From the NCBI GenBank assembly GCA_021802115.1, contig JAKABA010000084.1, positions 1 through 15,215 of the forward strand: DNA of 15,215 nucleotides. Direction: 5' to 3'. Source of the DNA: a bacterium. Lineage in GTDB: Bacteria > Chloroflexota > Dormibacteria > UBA8260 > Bog-877. Shown piece after piece: positions 1 to 6,660 of the stretch. Made by a program: the position numbers and the translations under genes. Positions within the stretch are counted from its first letter, which is position 1, and every line of letters begins with the position of its first letter. Below the pieces are notes generated by a model that was not told the DNA's origin, did not search any database, and worked only from the letters and a program-made list of their open reading frames with translations.

Positions 1-1014
1 CACGGCCACCAGGAGGGTGGCGCCAACTCCCAGAACCCGCTCGCGCCAGCGCCGGTCATCCCAGCAGAGCAGAACGTACCCGGGCAGGAAGAACCAGGCG
101 AGTTCATTGCTGCCCAGCGCCAGTCCCAGGCAGATGGCGGAGACCCAGGGACGCCTGATGAAGACGACGGTCAGCGCCAGCAGCACATAGGCCAGGGCCT
201 CCGCGTTTCCGTTGGCGGCGAAATTCACGGCGGACCCATTCAGGAAATAGCTCAACAGCAGCAGGCCGCCGGCCGCGGGCCAGAGCGGGCCGGCCACCAC
301 CATCAGCACCACCAGCAGAACCCCGATCGGCAGCAGCATCCAGATGGCCCTGCTCGGTGCCGGATCCCGGGCCACCGGGACCACCGCCAACGGGTCAAGG
401 GGGGGCTTGCCGAGCGGGGAGAAGAGCCGCTGACCGCCGTGATCAGGGCTGTCGGCCGCGGCCAGGATCTGCGCCTGCGAGGGGTAGACCTTGACCGCCG
501 CCAGCGGCCCCGCCCGGTAGGGGGTCGCCAGCAGGGGGGAGAGTCTCAGGCTGAGGAGGCAGGGGATCTCGTCCACCCGATAGGGATCGCCCCCGGATGA
601 GATCGCCCGCGCCCCGCACACCGCCATGGCATTGGCATCGTCGATGAGCAGGTGGTTGTCCGCCACCGCGCGGCCGATGCTCAGGCCCACGACCACCATC
701 GCCAGCAGTCCGAGCAGGGGACTCGACCAGAGCAGGCGGTGGGTTCGCAACCTCCTCAGCCATCCGGGCAGCGGTCGACGCAGGGCGAGCGCCACCAGCA
801 AGCAAAAGCAGCCGAAGGCCAGGTACTGGATGACCAGGTTGGCGAGCAGCGCCGGCCGGCCGGGAACCCGCACGGCCAGCCACATCCAGTTGGAGAACTT
901 GAAGGCCCCGTAGGCGAGGACCAGCAGCCCGATCCGGTCCGCCAGCTCCCCGCTGGGCTGCCAGACCGGTCTCATCCATCTCCCAAGGGCTCGTGCAGTC
1001 CTCAACGCTGCCAT
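1..1014 (-). CDS. Polytopic membrane protein, GT-C glycosyltransferase-like (partial, N-terminal part)
   Basis: The minus-strand frame is open from ATG at 1014 to the window edge, giving 338 residues and no stop, so the C-terminus lies outside. Hydrophobic segments near residues 27-40, 57-78, 97-116, 223-241, 244-258, 272-287 and 292-315 make it an integral membrane protein. Between segments 3 and 4 is a long soluble loop with an acidic pair (D125, D126), a GGDPY motif (141-145) and KPP (203-205). This matches the first extracytoplasmic loop of GT-C enzymes such as the GT87/DUF2029 mannosyltransferases, which use polyprenyl-phosphate sugars. The segment around 266-310 also reads like that family. 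GTG at 1023 is an alternative in-frame start; neither has a clear ribosome site. Membrane protein: confident. Glycosyltransferase: moderate. Exact substrate: unknown. Confidence 0.72.
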   Translation of the reverse strand, partial: MAALRTARALGRWMRPVWQPSGELADRIGLLVLAYGAFKFSNWMWLAVRVPGRPALLANLVIQYLAFGCFCLLVALALRRPLPGWLRRLRTHRLLWSSPLLGLLAMVVVGLSIGRAVADNHLLIDDANAMAVCGARAISSGGDPYRVDEIPCLLSLRLSPLLATPYRAGPLAAVKVYPSQAQILAAADSPDHGGQRLFSPLGKPPLDPLAVVPVARDPAPSRAIWMLLPIGVLLVVLMVVAGPLWPAAGGLLLLSYFLNGSAVNFAANGNAEALAYVLLALTVVFIRRPWVSAICLGLALGSNELAWFFLPGYVLLCWDDRRWRERVLGVGATLLVAV

Positions 1015-1441
1015 TTTGGGCACTGCCGCTGTCCGAGTGGGTCATGAACGGACGGGCACAACCCGGCAGCGGCGACCGAGTCTGGGATTGGCCCCGGCGA
1101 TGACGATGTCGGCGGACCGGAAGTCCGACTGCACGACCTCCTGCCGCTCCAGTCGTGGCACCTCCAGGAGTCCTCGGGTCGCAGGCGGTGCGCAGCTCGT
1201 CCACCTGCGCCGTTCACCGATAGAATCCACAGCCGACCCAGAGAGCGGGCTTGGCATCTGCTGGCCAAGGACTGAGCCACGGGCCGGACGCGAGCGATTG
1301 AGCGATCGGGGGGGAGAGTGGCGAATGTGACAGGCGGGAGCAGGTTCGGGTGATCGCGCGGCAGAGCGTCCGCCGGCAAAGGCGGCTGGGTCGACGAGAC
1401 GGCGATGTGAGCTCGCCTCGGCGGGCGGCGACTGCCGTGCG
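1015..1441. other. Gene-poor interval between divergent genes
   Basis: This 427-base stretch separates the minus-strand membrane protein gene from the plus-strand AraC gene. Several frames stay open through it, but their translations are rich in Arg, Ser and Pro and resemble no family, as expected in GC-rich non-coding DNA. A TAGAAT hexamer at 1221-1226 (+) resembles a -10 element but has no recognisable -35 partner. The only part with coding-like base use is the minus strand at about 1042-1170, described separately. Confidence 0.5.
1042..1257 (-). CDS. Doubtful small hypothetical protein (71 aa) or gene remnant
   Basis: An ATG at 1257 opens a 71-residue frame ending at TGA 1042, just upstream of the membrane protein gene on the same strand. 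The second half (about residues 30-71) shows strong G/C at third positions and plausible protein composition, including VVQSDFRSADIVIAGANP. The first half has weak codon bias. A different frame starting at GTG 1204 (VDELRTACDPR) looks coding-like for its first 11 codons. One frameshift near 1170 would join it to the better half. Either a small real gene or a decayed end is possible. I recognise no family. Confidence 0.2.
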   Translation of the reverse strand: MPSPLSGSAVDSIGERRRWTSCAPPATRGLLEVPRLERQEVVQSDFRSADIVIAGANPRLGRRCRVVPVRS

Positions 1442-1888
1442 GTGCTGGAGGTGAGCCGCGCCGAGCGCCTCCAGTCCCTCCGCTCGGCGCGGGATCTCAT
1501 CGACCTGGACTATGCCGAACCGATCGACCTCGATCGGATGGCGGCCGCGGCGGGCGTGTCCAAGTTCCACTTCTCGCGGGCTTTCAAGGCCGTCTACGGC
1601 GAGACGCCGGTCCGCTTCCTCACTCGCCGCCGCGTCGAGCGGGCGAAGGACCTGTTGCGCACCTCCAACCTGACGGTAACCGAGGTCTGCATGCTCGTCG
1701 GCTACTCGAGCGTGGGCTCCTTCAGTAGCCGGTTCTCCGAGCTCGTCGGCATGTCGCCCAGCACCTTCCAGCGGGCCTCGGCCACCGGCGGCGGACCGCC
1801 GCCTGTCCCGGGCTGCTTCCTCATGGATTGGAGCCGTCCGCGCCCGGCGGTGGTCGGGCCTGAAAAGCGCAATCCGGAAGAAGCTTGA
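1442..1888 (+). CDS. AraC/XylS-family transcriptional regulator, DNA-binding domain only
   Basis: The 148-residue product is almost entirely an AraC-type DNA-binding domain with two helix-turn-helix units. The first is at about residues 28-52 (LDRMAAAAGVSKFHFSRAFK), the second at about 77-101, joined by the conserved linker helix around RRRVERAKDLL (62-72). The typical G-Y-S/F-F...F motif is present as VGYSSVGSFSSRF. No ligand-binding or dimerisation domain precedes it. A Pro-rich tail with PGCF (123-126) follows, a feature I recall from short AraC proteins paired with glyoxalase-like genes. The start is GTG at 1442, with GTG 1451 possible; neither has a clear ribosome site. The VOC gene follows after 53 bases, suggesting co-transcription and perhaps local control. 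The effector is unknown. Confidence 0.88.
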   Translation: MLEVSRAERLQSLRSARDLIDLDYAEPIDLDRMAAAAGVSKFHFSRAFKAVYGETPVRFLTRRRVERAKDLLRTSNLTVTEVCMLVGYSSVGSFSSRFSELVGMSPSTFQRASATGGGPPPVPGCFLMDWSRPRPAVVGPEKRNPEEA

Positions 1889-1941
1889 TACGCCAGGGCC
1901 AGCCTACGATGGGGCGGAACATCACCGCCGCACGCAGGAGC

Positions 1942-2397
1942 ATGACCACCGTGATCAGATTTGTCTCGCACGCCACCGTCTACGTGCTCGATCAGGATTC
2001 GGCCAAGGCGTTCTACACCGAGAAGCTCGGCTTCGAAGTGCGCTTCGACGTCACCATGGGGGAGCAGTTCGAGGGCGCCGGTGCCGGGTTCCGTTGGCTC
2101 ACGGTCGGCGCCAAGGAGCAGCCCGACCTACAGCTCATCCTCTCCGCCTGTGACATGGGTCGCTCTCCCGAGGCGGCGGCCCAGCTGCGCGACCTCGTGG
2201 CCAGCGGTGCTATGGGCGTGGGGGTGATGGTCACCGACGACTGCCGTCGCACCTACACCGAGCTCCGCGCCAAGGGCGTGACGTTCCTGTCCGAGCCAGC
2301 CGAACGGCCGTATGGCATCGAAGCCACGCTGCGCGACGACTCGGGCAACCACATCAGTCTGACCCAGCCGTTTGCATTCGAGACACCCGCGGGCTGA
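1942..2397 (+). CDS. VOC superfamily (glyoxalase/bleomycin-resistance fold) protein
   Basis: This 151-residue protein has the layout of a single VOC module pair. The N-terminal repeat contains HATVYVLDQD, then AKAFYTEKLGFEVRFD and RWLTVG. The second repeat holds VGVMVTDD, the LRAKGVTFLSEP stretch, GIEATLRDDSGN and the closing strand HISLTQP. VOC proteins bind a divalent metal and act as glyoxalases, dioxygenases, isomerases or drug-binding proteins; the sequence does not choose among these. I place the start at ATG 1942, where the fold begins. AGGAG at 1936-1940 lies only one base upstream, closer than usual. The frame is also open from TTG 1885, which overlaps the AraC stop, and from ATG 1909. 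Position right after an AraC gene suggests it is part of that regulator's response. Confidence 0.87.
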   Translation: MTTVIRFVSHATVYVLDQDSAKAFYTEKLGFEVRFDVTMGEQFEGAGAGFRWLTVGAKEQPDLQLILSACDMGRSPEAAAQLRDLVASGAMGVGVMVTDDCRRTYTELRAKGVTFLSEPAERPYGIEATLRDDSGNHISLTQPFAFETPAG

Positions 2398-2576
2398 AGC
2401 CGACACGGCCGGGAACGTGAGGGCGGCGGCCTGCGAGAGCCACCTTCTCCGCCATGTGGCCGCTGCCGGCTTGGCCCCAACCAGTCCGTCCCGGCCATGA
2501 ACGAGGGATCCCCGGCCCGACCTACCCAACCGGCAGCTTTCGCCCACAGCAGAGGACCCAACCGGCCGACCGGGAC

Positions 2577-2618
2577 TCCCCGGACGACCAGGCTGGTCCC
2601 TCGATGCGGGTCCGGGGA
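2577..2618. repeat. Nested inverted repeat between convergent genes
   Basis: A perfect 9-base inverted repeat (TCCCCGGAC at 2577-2585, GTCCGGGGA at 2610-2618) encloses a second one (GACCAG at 2586-2591, CTGGTC at 2593-2598). It lies in the 294-base gap between the ends of the VOC gene (+) and the second MutS-like gene (-). It could fold as a branched or coaxial hairpin in RNA from either strand. No run of T follows directly on either side, so it is not a textbook intrinsic terminator. A pyrimidine-rich tract at 2641-2659 begins 22 bases downstream on the plus strand. I see no gene in the rest of the gap. Confidence 0.5.
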
Positions 2619-2691
2619 CATGATCGGGCGGCGAGCTGACATCTCTTCTTTTGTTCTTTGAGACCATCTCCCGGCGGGCGAGCGGCGGTCC

Positions 2692-4209
2692 CTAACGCCG
2701 GCGCTCCGCTCGCCCTGCCATCTCAAACCTCGCCAGCAGATCCGAACCAAATGCACTCGGCTGCGGGTCGCCTTCTCGGATGCGGTACGTGCGCCGACCA
2801 TCGGCCAGCCGCTCCGCGATCAGGTGGAGCACGGGAGCAGACGGGGTTCCCCGGAGGGCGGTCGCGAGGGTGAAGAAGTGGGTCACCAGGACTACCGTCA
2901 CCCCCTCCTCGGTCAGTGCGGAGATCACCTGCTTGGCGATTTCTGACCCCTCACGCTCGTTGGTACCGCTCAAGGGCTCATTCAAGAGGAGCATGGCTCC
3001 CTGGTTCAGCCTGCTCACGGTCTCGGCCAGCCTGGCCAGATCGGCGTCCAGGCGGCCGGTGTCCCGCTCAGCCTCCTCGCCGCGGACGAAGTGGGTCTGC
3101 AGGGAGGTGGTCACCGGTGCGGTGAACGATTCGGCAGCCACGAACATTCCCGCCTGCAGCATCAGCTGGGCCAGACCCAGGCTCCGCAGGAAGGTCGATT
3201 TCCCGCCGGAGTTGGCCCCGGTCACAACCAGCAGACGACATCCGGCGGCGTCCAGATCGTTGCCGACCACGGGAGAGGGAGCTCTCAGGGCCAGGCCCGC
3301 GTCCACCAGCGCGCGAAAGCGGAGGCCAGGCTCCTCCGGCGGGAGCGGTTCCGGCCAGCAGAGCGAGGTGCCGGCCCGGCGGAGGGCGTGGTGCAGGTTG
3401 CGGCAGCTGAGGTAGAAGCCCACCTCGAAGCGGAGGGTGGAGAAGAAGTCGAGCACGTGGTCCGCGGCCTGGGCCACGGCCTCGACTCCGGAGTTGATCC
3501 CGCGGTCCACCAGATCAGCCAGAGCCTGCAGCCCGGCATCGTCGCGCGGCGCTATCTGGAACGAGTACTGGGAACGCTCGCCCAGGCCCAGACGCTCCGC
3601 CCAGCCCGGCCGGGTGGCGGAGGGCATCCGCAGCACCAGCTCGCTGCCCTGGTTCCCGGGCCCCAGCCGCGCGCTGATCGACTGGGCCTCGCTGAGCCGG
3701 TGCAGCCCCTGAAGGCATGAGTCGAGTCCGGCCAGATAGGCGTCGTCCAGATCGCTGCGCACGGCCGACACCAGCGCCCTTACGCCGGATGAGGGGAGCG
3801 CGGCCATGCCGTCCTCGACCACCAGGCGCAGGCGGTGAAGCAGCGGCAGCAGCAGATCCAGGGACTGGGTGGCCCGCCGGAGCGCGTGGGCCGGTCGTCG
3901 GCTGGCCAGTCCCCAGATGCGCCGGTCGCCTTCGATCGCCGTCACCGCCAGGGAGTAGAGCTCTTCAAAGCTCTTCTCGTCCGCCAAGCAGTCGCGCAGC
4001 ACACCTTGCCGGTGGCGGATGAACCCCTCGCTGGTCAGGCTGTGCAAGGTGACCCGCCGAGCCACATCCAGCAGGAAGGGGTCCCCCTGCGCCATGGCCT
4101 TCCAGATGCCGTCCAGACCCAGATCGCCCTCCAGCTCGGGCGACCCGGCGGGAGGCTCCGCGGCGGGATCCAGCCCTCGGTCCGGGTAGAGCAGATGGGC
4201 CTTCAGCAC
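2692..4209 (-). CDS. MutS-like ATPase, second of a tandem pair
   Basis: The 505-residue product has the MutS-type ATPase at its C-terminus. Visible motifs are Walker A GANSGGKST (331-339), the LRSLGLAQLMLQAGMFVAAE stretch after it, a Walker-B-like MLLLNE (406-411) followed by PLSGTNERE, and the switch VTHFFTLA (442-449) with its histidine. Walker B has Asn-Glu where classical MutS has Asp-Glu. Residues 30-320 are helical, contain the LGLDGIWKAMAQGD block and resemble the MutS core/clamp region. The mismatch-binding and connector domains are absent, and classical MutS is about 850 residues. Start GTG 4209 lies inside the upstream gene's end (GTGCTGA), implying translational coupling. A DNA-structure-responsive ATPase acting with its neighbour is inferred; classical mismatch repair is unlikely. 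Confidence 0.85.
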   Translation of the reverse strand: MLKAHLLYPDRGLDPAAEPPAGSPELEGDLGLDGIWKAMAQGDPFLLDVARRVTLHSLTSEGFIRHRQGVLRDCLADEKSFEELYSLAVTAIEGDRRIWGLASRRPAHALRRATQSLDLLLPLLHRLRLVVEDGMAALPSSGVRALVSAVRSDLDDAYLAGLDSCLQGLHRLSEAQSISARLGPGNQGSELVLRMPSATRPGWAERLGLGERSQYSFQIAPRDDAGLQALADLVDRGINSGVEAVAQAADHVLDFFSTLRFEVGFYLSCRNLHHALRRAGTSLCWPEPLPPEEPGLRFRALVDAGLALRAPSPVVGNDLDAAGCRLLVVTGANSGGKSTFLRSLGLAQLMLQAGMFVAAESFTAPVTTSLQTHFVRGEEAERDTGRLDADLARLAETVSRLNQGAMLLLNEPLSGTNEREGSEIAKQVISALTEEGVTVVLVTHFFTLATALRGTPSAPVLHLIAERLADGRRTYRIREGDPQPSAFGSDLLARFEMAGRAERRR

Positions 4210-5807
4210 CGCTGTGACCGCTTCAACTGCGCGTACGTCAATCCGTGGCGCTCAGCCAGCGCCATCGCGTAGGCCAGCCCGTCAGCCCGCTGGCGCACCA
4301 CCCGGAACGTCCTCTGGGCCGGGTCGCGAGGATCCACCTGGCTCACCATGCTGACGGTCGCCTGGTTGAGAGAGGCGAGCTCCTCGATGAAGGTCACGTA
4401 CACCCCGCGAACCCCTCGAGCGATCAGGCGCTCGACCAGGGCCCGCCCCAACCGGCGCCCGTCCTCCAGGCTCGCCGAGCCAAAGGTCTCGTTGAGGATG
4501 ACGACCGACCGCGCGCTCGCCCGCGCCAGGATCTGCTCCACCCTGGCCAGGTCGTCCTCCAGGCGCCCGCGCAGATCCTCCAGCCTCTCCTGTCGTTCGA
4601 AGTGGGTGAGCAGCTTGTCACAGAGCAGCAGGTGGGCCTCACGACCGGGCACCGGACAGCCCAGACCGGCCAGGTGGTGAACCTGGCCGAAGGTGCGCGC
4701 GAGAGTGGTCTTGCCGCCCTGGTTGGGCCCGGACACCACCAGAAGACGCTCCTCACCCGCAAGCTCAAAGTCGTTGGGGACCACCTGCTGCCCCTGCTGA
4801 GCGAGCCGGGCCGCCAACCCCAGATCGAAGCCCCCCGACACCCTCTCCGAACCGGGGTCGACTTCCACTTCGGGATAACAGAATTCGAGTCCGGCCCTTC
4901 GCAGCGGTTCGATGAACTCTCGGTACGAGAGATAGAACTGCAGCTCGCGCTCGACCGCCAGGACGGTGGGGTCCGCGAAGCCTCGGTGGCCGCTCCAGAA
5001 CCGCTGCAGCTCTGCGAACGGTTCTGGGAAGAGGCGTGCCACCAGCTCCAGGATCCGTTCTTCGACGAGGCTCAGCCCATGGGGGACCCGGAGCTGAAAC
5101 AGATGCCTGCGAGCCTCTCCCTGCTGGAAGCGGGCGAACATCGTCCGCAGCTCCTCCCCGTAGTCCGCCTCGCCCAGGTACCTGCGAACCGTGACCCGCG
5201 CCCCCACCACCTCCACCAGGTACCGGACCTGGTCAAGCTGCTCCCGGACCGCGGCTGCGTCCCGGGCGAGGCCTGAGAACTCTGGGGAGGTAGTCAGCGC
5301 GCCCACGAAGTCTCGCCACCGGCGCAGTCCGGCCGACTCAAGCTCCAAGGTCTCGAGCTGGCCGGACAGTTCGCGCAGGGAGCGGCAGTAGATTTCCGCC
5401 GCCTCGAGGAACCAGGCCCCCTGCTGTGGGGGGTGACGCCGCTCGCCGATCCGGCCGAGCACCTCCCGGTACCTGCGCATGGAGTGGCAGAACCCGACCA
5501 CCACATCCGAGGTCCGCTCATCATCCAGATCCCGAAAGATGGCCTGCCGGTAGCGCACGGTGGTCACGCTGGTGACACGGGTCAGGAAGAGGGGGGCCAG
5601 CTCCCAGGCCTCCCGGCCCTTGGTCAGCCCGTCGACAAGCTGGCTCAGACCAAGGTCGCCAAGGGTGTCGGCGTCGGACTCCAGATGGCCGGGGTCGGCC
5701 GCCCCCGACAGGTCCTGAAGCAGGCTCAGGACCGGCTGGCCGCGGTCGTCCAGACGAGCCACACCGGCCACTTCGCCATCCCCCTCCGCCGTCTCCGTCC
5801 TCAGCAC
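4203..5807 (-). CDS. MutS-like ATPase, first of a tandem pair
   Basis: This 534-residue protein is a paralogue of the product encoded downstream. Walker A is GPNQGGKTT (360-368). The Walker-B-like motif is VVILNE (435-440), with Asn in place of Asp, followed by TFGSASLEDG. The switch region reads VTFIEELASL (471-480), with Phe473 where its partner and classical MutS have His. A THFERQE...GRLEDDLARVEQIL segment (401-427) matches THFVRGE...GRLDADLARLAETV in the partner. The N-terminal LGLSQLVDGLTKGRE block (51-65) also parallels the partner. Mismatch-recognition and connector domains are absent. Start GTG 5807 overlaps the stop of an 18-codon leader ORF; GTG codons at residues 13 and 16 are alternatives. 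Function in DNA or RNA structure handling is inferred. Confidence 0.85.
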   Translation of the reverse strand: MLRTETAEGDGEVAGVARLDDRGQPVLSLLQDLSGAADPGHLESDADTLGDLGLSQLVDGLTKGREAWELAPLFLTRVTSVTTVRYRQAIFRDLDDERTSDVVVGFCHSMRRYREVLGRIGERRHPPQQGAWFLEAAEIYCRSLRELSGQLETLELESAGLRRWRDFVGALTTSPEFSGLARDAAAVREQLDQVRYLVEVVGARVTVRRYLGEADYGEELRTMFARFQQGEARRHLFQLRVPHGLSLVEERILELVARLFPEPFAELQRFWSGHRGFADPTVLAVERELQFYLSYREFIEPLRRAGLEFCYPEVEVDPGSERVSGGFDLGLAARLAQQGQQVVPNDFELAGEERLLVVSGPNQGGKTTLARTFGQVHHLAGLGCPVPGREAHLLLCDKLLTHFERQERLEDLRGRLEDDLARVEQILARASARSVVILNETFGSASLEDGRRLGRALVERLIARGVRGVYVTFIEELASLNQATVSMVSQVDPRDPAQRTFRVVRQRADGLAYAMALAERHGLTYAQLKRSQRC

Positions 5808-5857
5808 CGCCCACCACCGGGTGTGGCTGCTGAGATGGTCCGGACCTCTTCAAGCAT
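5801..5857 (-). CDS. Short leader ORF (18 aa) coupled to the MutS-like operon
   Basis: ATG 5857 has a well-placed GGAGG five bases upstream and opens a short frame, MLEEVRTISAATPGGGRC, ending in TGA 5801-5803. Its last bases overlap the GTG start of the first MutS-like gene as GTGCTGA. The same overlap, preceded by the same Arg-Cys-stop ending, joins the two MutS-like genes. The good ribosome site here and its absence at GTG 5807 suggest ribosomes load on the leader and reinitiate. A sequencing frameshift merging the leader with the MutS-like N-terminus is the main alternative. Confidence 0.42.
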   Translation of the reverse strand: MLEEVRTISAATPGGGRC

Positions 5858-5862
5858 GCCGG

Positions 5863-5867
5863 CCTCC
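5863..5867 (-). promoter_or_regulatory. Ribosome binding site of the leader ORF / MutS-like operon
   Basis: GGAGG on the minus strand, five bases before ATG 5857. It is the best ribosome site near the start of the operon, and it serves the leader ORF rather than the annotated start of the first MutS-like gene. Confidence 0.55.
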
Positions 5868-6026
5868 GAACTGCGCCTCCAAACTGAGATCAGTAGAAGC
5901 TATTAGCCGGTCACGGCGGCATACGCGGGCCTCATCGCGCTGGGCATCGATTGTCTCACGGTGCCGCCTCCACCGCCGCGCAACCGCAAGGCGGGTCGCG
6001 CCGGCGCCACGAAGAGGAGCGACCGA

Positions 6027-6032
6027 GATAAT
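6027..6032 (+). promoter_or_regulatory. Candidate -10 element for a leaderless thioesterase transcript
   Basis: GATAAT matches five of six bases of TATAAT. Six bases separate it from the GTG at 6039, so transcription would be expected to begin at or next to that codon. I see no convincing -35 element. The site decides the start chosen for the gene, which otherwise has no usable ribosome site. Confidence 0.45.
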
Positions 6033-6038
6033 GGGGAG

Positions 6039-6497
6039 GTGGCCGTCGACCCCTTGGTTTACACGGACCGGTGGCCGGTCCGCCAGTATGAGGTGGACAG
6101 TTACGGCCACGTGAACAACGCCGTGTACCTCAACTGGGCGGAGGAGATGGCGGCCCGGCACGCTGAGCGCAGCGGGTTCGGGACCGCCTGGGCCAGCGCC
6201 CACGGCGGCACCTGGGTGATCCGCCGCCACGAGGTCGACTACCACCTGCCCGCCAAATACGGGGACGAGCTGCGGCTGACCGTACGCGTCGAGGCGGTCC
6301 GTGGCTCCCGCGGCCAGCGGCGCACCACCATCGCCCGGGCAGCCGATTCGAGACTGCTGGCCGAGATCTTCACCGAGTGGGTTTGGGTGCGCCTCCGCGA
6401 TGGCCGGCCCGCGCCCGTCCCCGAAGAACTGGTGAGGCTAGCCGCCGACGCCACCGAGGCGACACTCCAGCGCCGAAGCTTGAAGCGCCCCCGGTAG
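6039..6497 (+). CDS. Acyl-CoA thioesterase, 4HBT/hotdog fold (YbgC/FadM-like)
   Basis: The 152-residue product carries the 4-hydroxybenzoyl-CoA thioesterase signature: RQYEVDSYGHVNNAVYLNWA (15-34), with the presumed catalytic Asp20 and the GHVNN loop (23-27). A second strand block follows around VIRRHEVDYHLPAKYGDELR. Members hydrolyse acyl-CoA or acyl-ACP thioesters in the cytoplasm as small homo-oligomers. The size fits (about 130-160 residues). The frame is open back to GTG 5961, but the extra 26 residues (PPPPPRNRKAGRAG...) look like non-coding DNA. GTG 6039 sits six bases after a GATAAT hexamer, so I favour a leaderless start there. TTG 6054 is another option. The substrate is unknown, and the neighbours give no metabolic clue. 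Confidence 0.85.
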   Translation: MAVDPLVYTDRWPVRQYEVDSYGHVNNAVYLNWAEEMAARHAERSGFGTAWASAHGGTWVIRRHEVDYHLPAKYGDELRLTVRVEAVRGSRGQRRTTIARAADSRLLAEIFTEWVWVRLRDGRPAPVPEELVRLAADATEATLQRRSLKRPR

Positions 6498-6520
6498 AGC
6501 TGCTCGATCCTCAGATCGCT

Positions 6521-6545
6521 TATAGTCGGTCTCCCTTGTAGAGAC
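6521..6545 (+). promoter_or_regulatory. Possible promoter with small inverted repeat upstream of the MFS gene
   Basis: TATAGT at 6521-6526 resembles a -10 element. Directly after it is an inverted repeat, GTCTC (6529-6533) and GAGAC (6541-6545), where an operator or a 5' hairpin could sit. No -35 match is visible, and the untranslated leader would be about 128 bases. This is a weak call. Confidence 0.22.
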
Positions 6546-6660
6546 AGCTCCGACCTCGATTCGGTTCCGCGTTGGGCGGATCAAGTGGCCTTGGAGCCGC
6601 CGAATCGAGCTGCCTTTGATGCGCGGCCGCGACCGCCGACAGCAGCTGGGAGCTTTCGTC

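Noticed and set aside
4245..5276. Long plus-strand open frame (343 codons) opposite the first MutS-like gene
   Set aside because: It is antisense to a clear MutS-like ATPase with motifs in order; the translation is rich in His, Pro, Gln and Arg and matches no family. Long antisense frames are expected at this GC content.
4203..5807. Classical MutS mismatch-repair or MutS2 assignment
   Set aside because: The protein is too short, lacks the mismatch-recognition domain and the connector, and has no Smr domain as in MutS2.
2692..5857. Anti-phage defence or mobile-element origin for the MutS-like operon
   Set aside because: No nuclease, methyltransferase, integrase, terminal repeats or composition shift is visible nearby; the neighbours look like ordinary chromosomal genes.
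5883..5894. ACTGA-GA-TCAGT palindrome upstream of the MutS-like operon as an operator
   Set aside because: The arms are only five bases and no second copy is seen; this is expected by chance too often to call.
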